Shown here: positions 7,869 through 12,802 of the stretch, in pieces
Layout of the letters: every line of letters starts with the position of its first letter
Position numbering within the stretch: position 1 is the stretch's first letter
Virus record (IMG/VR): IMGVR_UViG_3300046534_000990
Coordinates: 1 to 25,695 of that record
Length of the DNA stretch: 25,695 bases
From: a virus
Direction: 5' to 3' (one strand)
Translations under genes and position numbers: made by a program
The notes under the pieces: model-generated
Told to the model about the DNA's origin: nothing
Database searches by the model: none
What the model saw: the letters and a program-made list of their open reading frames with translations, nothing else

Positions 7869-7910
7869 GTGCAAAGCAAGCGTGCAAAAACGTGCAAACA
7901 CCCCGTGCAC
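7869..7910. repeat. GTGCAAA direct repeats (iteron- or operator-like)
   Basis: GTGCAAA occurs at 7869-7875, 7882-7888 and 7892-7898, followed by GTGCAC at 7905-7910. The starts are 13, 10 and 13 nt apart, close to a helical turn. Viewed on the minus strand these are TTTGCAC boxes upstream of the leftward operon. They may bind a regulator or an initiator protein; which is not decidable by eye. Confidence 0.45.
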
Positions 7911-8006
7911 GCCCAAAGCACCCACCCATGTTAGGGTTTGTTAGCGCTAAGTGCCTGATATGCCCCACAATAACACTAACGCAAATAAAAACAGTATGTG
8001 GGTCTA

Positions 8007-8018
8007 TACAGTACTGTA
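8007..8018. promoter_or_regulatory. Perfect 12-bp palindrome, possible operator
   Basis: TACAGTACTGTA at 8007-8018 is a perfect dyad in an AT-richer stretch of the gene-free control region, midway between the leftward and rightward operons. Phage repressor operators are often such dyads. No repressor gene is visible in the window and only one copy was found, so the call is weak. Confidence 0.3.
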
Positions 8019-8042
8019 GTGTCTACCCCTCTCAGTCAGAGG

Positions 8043-8100
8043 ACCCCCCCTTCTATATATATATTTCTAAAAGTAGTTATATATATATAGGGAGGGGGGT
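8043..8100. repeat. Large AT/GC inverted repeat, 22-nt arms
   Basis: The left arm (8043-8064: A, seven C, TTC, then alternating TA) and right arm (8079-8100) are inverted with 19 of 22 positions matching; two of the three mismatches would be G-U pairs in the rightward RNA. The loop is 14 nt (8065-8078). The alternating TA tract adjoins a G/C tract on each side. It could be a cruciform or DNA-unwinding element of an origin, or the 5' hairpin of a short RNA that ends at the terminator 23 nt downstream. Confidence 0.65.
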
Positions 8101-8122
8101 ATTCCGTTGCTAAAACAAGGCG

Positions 8123-8168
8123 CTAACGCCTAACACGGGGTGCTGTTAGGCCGCGTTAGGTTTTTTTT
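8123..8168 (+). terminator. Strong intrinsic terminator reading rightward
   Basis: CTAACGC (8123-8129) plus CTAACA (8130-8135) pair with TGTTAG (8144-8149) and GCGTTAG (8153-8159), giving 13 pairs with a 3-nt bulge (8150-8152) and an 8-nt loop. A G and then eight T (8161-8168) follow. It terminates a rightward transcript, yet no rightward gene lies upstream until beyond 2555. It therefore implies a promoter between about 7850 and 8120 that makes a short leader or small RNA, or an antitermination point. Confidence 0.75.
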
Positions 8169-8246
8169 GCGTTATCTTTGCCCAAACGTCGATTAGCGCT
8201 TGCTTGGGGCGGCGGGGGGCGCTAGACATGGGGTAGGAAACGAAAC

Positions 8247-8269
8247 GCAGACAAAGGAACGAAGACAAT
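8247..8269 (+). repeat. Leader/RBS repeat, copy 1 (before the ATT-start gene)
   Basis: A 23-nt stretch containing the ribosome site AAAGGAACG. It is identical to 8672-8694, which precedes the ATG of the next gene. In copy 1 the repeat ends in AT followed by T; in copy 2 it ends in AT followed by G, so the two start codons align as ATT versus ATG. Confidence 0.85.
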
Positions 8270-8654
8270 TACACAAAAACTCACACCCAACCAAGCCAAG
8301 TGGATCGCGGCGCTGCGCAGTGGTCGCTACGAGCAGACAACGGGCCGACTGCACGATTGCTACGGACATTGCTGTCTTGGCGTAGCAGCTCAAGAGTTTA
8401 TCAGTGATGAGGTGGTGGTAAGAAGGGACAGCCCTCTTCAAGGGAAAGACGCACGCAGTTACGACGGTGACTACGAGAATGCGCCGGCTTATGTGGTGAC
8501 AGCATTGGGGCTGCATACATCCGCCGGAAGCGGCATAGGTGCAGCCAGTGAGGGCCTTACCTTTCTAAATGACCGAGGCGTATCTTTCAAAAAGATAGCC
8601 GACCTGCTGGAAGCCAGCCCCGATGCGTATTTTAGGGCAGACCATACAGCTTAA
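8268..8654 (+). CDS. Conserved phage protein with apparent ATT start codon
   Basis: The frame is open from 8226 to TAA at 8654 with no in-frame ATG, GTG or TTG before ATT at 8268. Initiation at ATT gives 128 aa: QKLTPNQAKWIAALRSG follows the first residues, then CYGHCCLGVAA (C-rich, about 27-37), EGLTFLNDRGVSFKKIADLLE and a C-terminal ASPDAYF. I recognise this as a widespread small phage family (WIxALRSGxYxQ, CCLGV, LNDxGxSFxxIAD) of unknown function; the N-terminal motif is lost if the first in-frame ATG (8412) is used. The 23-nt leader with its ribosome site is an exact copy of that of the next gene. Either a true AUU start, giving weak or IF3-sensitive translation, or a point change or error in an ATG. 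Confidence 0.8.
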   Translation: MTQKLTPNQAKWIAALRSGRYEQTTGRLHDCYGHCCLGVAAQEFISDEVVVRRDSPLQGKDARSYDGDYENAPAYVVTALGLHTSAGSGIGAASEGLTFLNDRGVSFKKIADLLEASPDAYFRADHTA

Positions 8655-8671
8655 ACCAACCCCACCACCAA

Positions 8672-8694
8672 GCAGACAAAGGAACGAAGACAAT
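8672..8694 (+). repeat. Leader/RBS repeat, copy 2 (before the ATG-start gene)
   Basis: This is the second exact copy of the 23-nt leader at 8247-8269. It includes AAAGGAACG about 8 nt upstream of the ATG at 8693 and ends inside that codon. A CAC/ACC-rich stretch (8656-8670), similar to one at 9000-9032, precedes it. Confidence 0.85.
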
Positions 8695-8998
8695 GAACTT
8701 TCCAACACAAAAAGAGCTTACACAAATTTGGGACCGGCAAAAGAAAAACGGCGATGCCGCCCGCATGATGGCGGACACCTCAAGCGCGATGCCAAAACCC
8801 GGCAACTTTTACACAGTTTCGGCAGACTTTAAGCGTGGCGACCAAAGCTGGACCGAAGAATTTTGGGAAGTGCTTTCAATCAATGGCCCCAATGCGTTTG
8901 TCCGCATTCACCGGCGTCATGGTGACCCTGTGCAGATGTTTTTCGAGATTGCAGACCGCGCTTGGTATACCGCAAATGATGCTTGGGCGCTTAAGTAG
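8693..8998 (+). CDS. Small phage protein, function unknown
   Basis: A 101-aa protein starting MNFPTQKELTQIWDRQ behind the repeated leader. It contains KPGNFYTVSADFKRG, then EEFWEVLSINGPNAFVRIHRR and ends in DRAWYTANDAWALK. The alternating pattern in 40-90 suggests a small beta barrel or SH3-like fold, but no family is recognised. Hydrophilic, no signal. Its shared leader with the ATT-start gene suggests the two arose with, or were copied with, a common expression cassette. Confidence 0.75.
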   Translation: MNFPTQKELTQIWDRQKKNGDAARMMADTSSAMPKPGNFYTVSADFKRGDQSWTEEFWEVLSINGPNAFVRIHRRHGDPVQMFFEIADRAWYTANDAWALK

Positions 8999-9048
8999 CC
9001 CCACCGCCACCAACAACCCCACCACCACCCAAACGAAGGATAAACGAT

Positions 9049-9096
9049 ATGCAAGTATTATTTCCGCGGCTTACTAAGCCACGGGTGACGACATGA
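9049..9096 (+). CDS. Possible 15-aa leader peptide coupled to the next gene
   Basis: ATG at 9049 follows GAAGGATAAACGAT, a better ribosome site than the one before the next gene. It encodes 15 residues (MQVLFPRLTKPRVTT) and stops in an ATGA overlap with the start at 9093. It could be a translational coupler for the downstream gene. Evidence is only the site and the overlap; chance is not excluded. Confidence 0.4.
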   Translation: MQVLFPRLTKPRVTT

Positions 9097-9398
9097 GCTA
9101 CGCATCAACAACCTCCGAACCATGCTGCGCCGCGCGCGTAGAAGCGCTTATGCGCGACAACCGGCCACGCGTTCTTGATGACGTTGTGACCAGCCTAAAC
9201 AACATCTCAACGCCAAACGGCTACACCAAGCCAAACCCGGTGCAAACAACCCGCATTGCCGCTGCAGCCGCTCTTTCGCTGTTGTATCGCCAAAGCATTC
9301 TTTTTCACGCCGCGCGCACCATAGGCCGCAAAAAAAACGGGACTAATGGCGACATCATGGTATTCCAACACGTAAACGCAAGGGAATTAGGGCGATGA
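9093..9398 (+). CDS. Small phage protein, function unknown
   Basis: A 101-aa protein beginning MSYASTTSEPCCAARVEALM. It has a polar middle (TSLNNISTPNGYTKPNPVQ) and a helical, Ala/Leu-rich stretch (IAAAAALSLLYRQS, 55-68), too polar overall for a clear membrane span. No family is recognised. The stop overlaps the next start by ATGA (9395-9398). The overlap with the 15-codon ORF upstream may set its translation. Confidence 0.7.
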   Translation: MSYASTTSEPCCAARVEALMRDNRPRVLDDVVTSLNNISTPNGYTKPNPVQTTRIAAAAALSLLYRQSILFHAARTIGRKKNGTNGDIMVFQHVNARELGR

Positions 9399-9634
9399 CT
9401 GATAGCGAACTAGAGGGGCAGATCAAAAACACGTTGGCCGATTCCCCGTTGTTGTCATCCAGATTTTTGGCCGTGTCGATACGCGCCATGGGCCACCACA
9501 CAACCGAAACGCAAGTGGGCCGCACGCTAAAAGCCATGGAGATCCGTGGCAAGGTCATCCGACGCGCAAGCAACGGCGAAGGCTCACCAACTTGGCAACT
9601 GCGCCAAACACCGCAACATGAGACGACACGATGA
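9395..9634 (+). CDS. Small winged-helix-like DNA-binding protein (tentative)
   Basis: A 79-aa protein starting MTDSELEGQIKNTLADSP. The order helix, helix (SSRFLAVSIRAMG), helix (TETQVGRTLKAMEIRGKV) and strand (VIRRASNG...PTWQLR) matches a compact winged helix-turn-helix such as those used to bind phage DNA; the motif TQVGRTLKAMEIRGKV fits a recognition helix and wing. This is inference from secondary-structure pattern. ATGA overlaps link it to both neighbours. It is the only transcription-factor-like protein in the window. Confidence 0.7.
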   Translation: MTDSELEGQIKNTLADSPLLSSRFLAVSIRAMGHHTTETQVGRTLKAMEIRGKVIRRASNGEGSPTWQLRQTPQHETTR

Positions 9635-10023
9635 TTGGTGAATGCACATGCACAACTGACAGCGCACCTGAAGGGCACAGATGGATTAACCAGGAATGCA
9701 CGGAACATGGCCGTGCGCTTTTTCCAAGCAAACGAGGCATGAATATGGACGAAGTGAACGAAATCAAAGCCCAGCTCCAGCAGCTGCGAACGCAAACCGT
9801 GCAGCTAAACAAGCAGCTTGTCGGGGCAGGTCTGCGCGCGCTGGGTCTGAAAGTTGGCGACCGGATTATGGTCACAAGATACAGCAAGCAGTTTTGGGTT
9901 GAGGTAACAGGGTGCAATACTGCCCACAACCTGCGCCCTGAAGGCGTCAAGGTGAAAAGCGACGGATGTGCAGGGATGCAAGGCGCAGGATTCATTGACC
10001 AGTGGCGGAAGGTGCCGACATGA
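9631..10023 (+). CDS. Small phage protein with Cys-rich N-terminus and coiled-coil segment
   Basis: A 130-aa protein. Residues 1-30 hold a Cys/His cluster (C5, C7, C23, H26) around APEGHRWINQ, resembling a small phage zinc-like element. Residues 39-67 (DEVNEIKAQLQQLRTQTVQLNKQL) form a heptad-type helix, followed by a beta-rich domain (GLKVGDRIMVTRYSKQFWVEVTG). The internal ATG at 9739 could give a second product lacking the Cys part, which hints at a fusion of two phage modules. The function is unknown. Its start is fixed by an ATGA overlap with the preceding gene. Confidence 0.72.
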   Translation: MIGECTCTTDSAPEGHRWINQECTEHGRALFPSKRGMNMDEVNEIKAQLQQLRTQTVQLNKQLVGAGLRALGLKVGDRIMVTRYSKQFWVEVTGCNTAHNLRPEGVKVKSDGCAGMQGAGFIDQWRKVPT

Positions 10024-10259
10024 CTTGGCAACCGATTGAGACAGCGCCCAAGGAAGGTTTTTTTCTTGTGGGCGATGCGAATAGTGATGATTGGGACTGC
10101 ACGGTTTGCGTTTGCCACATGGAAAAGGGCGAACAACTTATAGCATACATGGACGGATTGGGGCGACTGCACCCATATTTGGATGGACTCGCCACCCACT
10201 GGATGCCCCTACCGCCGCCGCCCCAAGCAGCAGTAGACATCGAGGGCGCTGCGGTCTAG
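10020..10259 (+). CDS. DUF551-like small phage protein
   Basis: A 79-aa protein. Start MTWQPIETAPKEG is the classic N-terminus of the DUF551-type family (WQPIETAPKDG), and THWMPLPPPP (about 58-67) is its C-terminal motif. The frame extends to 10002, but the ATG at 10020 overlaps the previous stop by ATGA and matches the family start. Function is unknown in the family. It is the last gene of the rightward accessory run, followed by a hairpin and 590 nt without protein genes. Confidence 0.85.
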   Translation: MTWQPIETAPKEGFFLVGDANSDDWDCTVCVCHMEKGEQLIAYMDGLGRLHPYLDGLATHWMPLPPPPQAAVDIEGAAV

Positions 10260-10292
10260 CATAACTTAGCGCAGCGGGCGGTCGCGCGCCTC

Positions 10293-10316
10293 TCGGGGTT
10301 TCATAGTTTCCCCCGA
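10293..10316 (+). terminator. Weak terminator-like hairpin after the accessory run
   Basis: TCGGGG (10293-10298) pairs with CCCCGA (10311-10316) around a 12-nt loop, 34 nt past the DUF551-like gene. No T-run follows, so it may only stabilise the 3' end or act with a factor. Weak call. Confidence 0.3.
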
Positions 10317-10397
10317 TATCAGCACATACACCCGCAACAACGGCCAGGCCAATCCTTTCTCCCGGTTGAGTTGTCGATTAGCCCACGAGACGGGCAA

Positions 10398-10423
10398 GCC
10401 CGCGCATTTTGGAGTGCGCGGGC
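10398..10423. other. Stable 9-bp GC hairpin in the noncoding region
   Basis: GCCCGCGCA (10398-10406) pairs perfectly with TGCGCGGGC (10415-10423) around an 8-nt loop. It lies about 50 nt upstream of the structured element at 10475. There is no T-run on either side, and no reading frame explains it. Confidence 0.5.
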
Positions 10424-10474
10424 CGCTAACCCCAAGGCTTGCAACGTCGCGCGCAATGGGGCAAGGTGATTAAG

Positions 10475-10617
10475 AGCCGCTTTGTTGTGGTGTGACGCAA
10501 CCCAATGAATGACAGGCCAACCACTTGTGGCTAGTTGGGATTCATCGTCACACCTCATGAGCGCGGCTTAGTCCATTCACAGCGTTGACGTAAGCCTGTG
10601 ATGCCCATAAAGTGGGC
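10475..10617 (+). ncRNA. Candidate structured noncoding RNA, three hairpins
   Basis: The long hairpin pairs AGCCGC (10475-10480) with GCGGCT (10563-10568), GGTGTGACG (10489-10497) with CGTCACACC (10546-10554), ATGAAT (10505-10510) with ATTCAT (10540-10545), and CCAAC (10517-10521) with GTTGG (10534-10538): 26 pairs, with a symmetric 8+8 internal loop. Next TCACAG (10577-10582) pairs with CTGTGA (10596-10601), and GCCCA (10603-10607) with TGGGC (10613-10617). No protein frame is convincing here. It sits just upstream of the tRNA. No Rfam family is recognised. Strand is assumed from the flanking genes and tRNA. Confidence 0.5.
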
Positions 10618-10655
10618 GCGCTCAAACTAACGACAGAAGGCAGGGTGCGCTTTGC

Positions 10656-10728
10656 TTTCCACTGGCCCCAAGGTGGTGGCAAACGGCTGTTAACCGTTGA
10701 TTGCTTGGTTCGATTCCAAGGTGGAGAG
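10656..10728 (+). tRNA. tRNA-Asn (anticodon GUU)
   Basis: A full cloverleaf fits. Acceptor: TTTCCAC (10656-10662) with GTGGAGA (10721-10727), one G-U. D-arm 10665-10680 has a 3-bp GCC/GGC stem with GG in the loop. Anticodon arm AACGG-CTGTTAA-CCGTT (10682-10698) is perfect, with anticodon GTT at 10689-10691. Variable loop is 5 nt; T-arm CTTGG-TTCGATT-CCAAG (10704-10720) is perfect. Discriminator is G (10728), the base used by bacterial tRNA-Asn. The 3' CCA is not encoded (CTA follows). The D-arm is a little degenerate (T-G at positions 8-9 and no A14). It likely supplies Asn-tRNA for phage translation, or is a remnant of a host tRNA. Confidence 0.88.
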
Positions 10729-10742
10729 CTAAGCGCATTCTA

Positions 10743-10830
10743 AGCCGCTTTGATGTGGTGTGTTCCAAATTTCGCGTAGATGAAATACGTGAAAGACGGA
10801 AATGCTCTAGCGCGCTCAACCACACTAAGC
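10743..10830 (+). other. Second copy of the 20-nt repeat with its own hairpin
   Basis: AGCCGCTTTG then a variable base then TGTGGTGTG at 10743-10762 matches 10475-10494 in 19 of 20 positions. Downstream, TTCGCGTA (10771-10778) pairs with TACGTGAA (10786-10793) with a 7-nt loop, and TGTGGT (10754-10759) can pair with ACCACA (10819-10824). GCGCGCTCAA recurs in both units (near 10615 and 10812). It looks like a diverged partial duplication flanking the tRNA; no protein frame is seen. Confidence 0.4.
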
Positions 10831-10852
10831 ATCTAACCCCAAGGGGAGAGAC

Positions 10853-10993
10853 ATGAAGTTAAAACGCCGCAACCCGTTCGCCGCCGCTTGGATGACGTAT
10901 CCAAAGCTGCGCAGCCTCGGTTGCTTCGGGCGAAGGAGGTGCTTAATGCTGGCGCTGTCGCATTTTTACTCGCGCCCGCCATTTGACCCATGA
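10853..10993 (+). CDS. Tiny ORF (46 aa, or 15 aa from an internal start)
   Basis: ATG at 10853 follows AGGGGAGAGAC and opens a 46-codon frame, MKLKRRNPFAAAW, basic and Cys/Arg-containing. It stops in an ATGA overlap with the next ORF. An in-frame ATG at 10946 has a near-perfect site, AAGGAGG, 6 nt upstream and would give a 15-residue peptide (MLALSHFYSRPPFDP) that also ends in the overlap. Which start is used cannot be told. No family is recognised. It begins the late module, right after the noncoding region. Confidence 0.5.
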   Translation: MKLKRRNPFAAAWMTYPKLRSLGCFGRRRCLMLALSHFYSRPPFDP

Positions 10994-11148
10994 CCAAAGC
11001 CGAACGCAGCGCCCAAGCCCGCGACACACTCAAAGCAGACCTAGTGGACTGGATGCGGCAACGTATGCAGGAAGACGCGGCGCACATAGATGACGAGCAA
11101 TTCTACGACGTGGCTGTCATGGCGCTAAATCAAGCGGTGGACGGGTAG
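10990..11148 (+). CDS. Small ORF upstream of terminase, 52 aa, function unknown
   Basis: A 52-aa acidic helical protein starting MTKAERSAQARDTLKADLV and ending AVMALNQAVDG. Its ATG is coupled to the preceding ORF by ATGA, and a good ribosome site for the pair lies upstream. Sequence character (charged amphipathic helices) suits a small phage regulator or packaging accessory, but nothing is recognised. It ends 30 nt before the TTG start of the small terminase. Confidence 0.6.
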   Translation: MTKAERSAQARDTLKADLVDWMRQRMQEDAAHIDDEQFYDVAVMALNQAVDG

Positions 11149-11178
11149 GGCTATGCAACGCACGAAAAGGGGCCTATA

Positions 11179-11592
11179 TTGGCCGACATGACAGACAAGC
11201 CACCACGCGCAAAGACGGGAGCCGAGACTTACGAGGTCGGCAACTGTAAGCCGCCGAAACATACGCAGTTCAAGGTAGGCAACAACGCCAACCCTGGGGG
11301 CAAGACCTCTGCTCAGCGCAAAATGGAAATTGCCAACGCTGAAAAAGCAACGCTCATCCGGGGCCGATTGCTGGACGCGGTTATTAATGCCAGTGAGGCA
11401 GGCGGGGCCAGCACTATGGAGCTAATCGAAGCGGCCATGCTGAAGCTGTTAGCAGACTCTGAAAACCGTGGTCTTGGCACGCCTAAGCAGACAGTCGACA
11501 ACACGTCAAGCGACGGCAGCATGACGCCTATCAGCAAGATCGAGCTTATAGCCAAGCCCATTGTGGGCATCCCCGGCGATGACGACACTTAG
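11179..11592 (+). CDS. Terminase small subunit-like (DUF5681-type) protein
   Basis: A 137-aa protein. Residues 22-41 (GNCKPPKHTQFKVGN then NANPGG) are the DUF5681 signature (YxVGxxKPPxxxxFxxGxSGNPxGR), a family typical just before the large terminase in many phages. The remaining helical part (MEIANAEKATLIRGRLLDAV) fits a small-terminase oligomer. TTG at 11179 is favoured as start because AAGGGG lies 6 nt upstream; the ATG at 11188 is 15 nt from that site and is the alternative. It overlaps the large terminase gene by 14 nt. It would recognise the packaging site and regulate the motor. Confidence 0.75.
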   Translation: MADMTDKPPRAKTGAETYEVGNCKPPKHTQFKVGNNANPGGKTSAQRKMEIANAEKATLIRGRLLDAVINASEAGGASTMELIEAAMLKLLADSENRGLGTPKQTVDNTSSDGSMTPISKIELIAKPIVGIPGDDDT

Positions 11593-12802
11593 GGTCGAGC
11601 TGCCGCCAAAGCTAGTCGAAACATTCGCACGCCCTGCCCGCCACCGCGTCGTTAAGGGCGGTCGAGGTTCGGGCAAAACGCGCGGCCTAGCAAAAATGGC
11701 AGCGGTCGAGACATTCCGGCTCGCACAGAATGGCGCGGAGGGGATGTTCCTATGCAGCCGTGAACACCTCAACAGCCTAGACGAATCAAGCCTAGAAGAG
11801 CTAAAGGCCGCAATCCGGTCTGAGCCGGACCTGTTGCCGCACTTCGACATAGGCGAACGATACATACGCACGGCAGACCGGCGCGTCTCGTTTGCGTTTG
11901 CAGGGCTGCGCCACAACCTCGACAGCATCAAGTCTAAGGCCCGCATATTGCGCAACTGGACGGACGAGGCGGAAGGCGTTTCCGAAGCCGCATGGCGCAA
12001 GCTGTTGCCGACCATCCGAGAACATGAGTCTGAAAACTGGGTAAGCTACAACCCGGAGAGCAGCGAGAGCGCAACGCACAAGCGCTTTATAGCGGACACC
12101 CCCACAAGCTGCATCGTCACCGAGCTAAACTGGCGTGACAATCCGTGGTGGAATGAGGTTCTTAATCAGGAGCGGCTTGACGATAAACGGCTGCGGCCCG
12201 ACACCTACGACCACGTTTGGGAGGGCGCTTTCCTTACGCGCACCGACGCGCAGATATTCGCGGGCAAGGTTGAGGAAAAGGAGTTCGAGCCTAGTCACGC
12301 GTGGGAAGGCCCGTTTCAGGGCGGCGACTTCGGCTTTTCGCAAGATCCGACCGCCGCTATCCAGTGCTGGATCTATCAATGCGACCTTTACGTCTCGCAT
12401 GAGGCGTTTAAGAAGAAACTGGAGATTGACGACACGGCGGCGTTTGTCGAGGGCAAAATACCCGGCTGGAGCAATGACGTGTCACGCTGGGACAACGCCC
12501 GCCCTGAGAGTATCAGCTACCTAAAGCGGCACGGGATGGCCCGCGCGCAGTCGTGCGACAAGTGGCCGGGGTCGGTTGAGGACGGTATCGAACACCTCAA
12601 ATCCTACGGCAAGATATACGTGCATCCGCGCTGTCCTAGCATATCGCGCGAATTTCGGCTATATAGCTACAAAGTGGACCGCAACACCGAGGACATCACG
12701 TCTAAGATTGTTGACGACCACAACCACGGGATCGACGCCTTGCGCTATGCGATAGGGCCAATGATTAAACGGCGCAGTCAGCCGAGAATAAGGGCGCTTT
12801 GA
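11579..12802 (+). CDS. Terminase large subunit (PBSX-type packaging ATPase/nuclease)
   Basis: A 407-aa protein starting MTTLRVELPPKL (ATG 11579; the GTG at 11561 would add six residues). The ATPase domain has Walker A GGRGSGKT (27-34) and Walker B RNWTDEAEG (125-133) in the Terminase_3/PBSX style, then WVSYNPESSES (153-163). The C-terminal nuclease (RNase H fold) has GGDFGFSQDPTA with D250 and D256, and a late acidic segment (KIVDDHNHGIDALRY). It cuts and pumps concatemer DNA into the prohead through the portal encoded next. It overlaps the small subunit by 14 nt and the portal gene by 1 nt (TGATG). Confidence 0.95.
   Translation: MTTLRVELPPKLVETFARPARHRVVKGGRGSGKTRGLAKMAAVETFRLAQNGAEGMFLCSREHLNSLDESSLEELKAAIRSEPDLLPHFDIGERYIRTADRRVSFAFAGLRHNLDSIKSKARILRNWTDEAEGVSEAAWRKLLPTIREHESENWVSYNPESSESATHKRFIADTPTSCIVTELNWRDNPWWNEVLNQERLDDKRLRPDTYDHVWEGAFLTRTDAQIFAGKVEEKEFEPSHAWEGPFQGGDFGFSQDPTAAIQCWIYQCDLYVSHEAFKKKLEIDDTAAFVEGKIPGWSNDVSRWDNARPESISYLKRHGMARAQSCDKWPGSVEDGIEHLKSYGKIYVHPRCPSISREFRLYSYKVDRNTEDITSKIVDDHNHGIDALRYAIGPMIKRRSQPRIRAL

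Larger units (their letters stand above)
7930..8199. repeat. Cluster of GTTAG/CTAAC motifs in the control region
   Basis: GTTAG or its complement appears at 7930, 7940, 7976, 8123, 8130, 8145 and 8155. TTAGCGC occurs at 7941-7947 and 8193-8199, and TTAGCGCTAA (7941-7950) is a perfect 10-bp palindrome. Four copies form the terminator stem at 8123-8159. The density within about 230 nt suggests either binding sites or a constraint from structure. No gene lies in this stretch. Confidence 0.4.

Noticed and set aside
8412-8654. Short 80-aa version of the ATT-start gene beginning at its first ATG
   Set aside because: It would lose the conserved N-terminal half and has no ribosome site; the ATT at 8268 has a full duplicate leader.
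10260-10650. Group I or II intron or CRISPR array in the noncoding region
   Set aside because: No repeated spacer pattern, no intron core motifs and no interrupted gene; a structured RNA candidate fits better.
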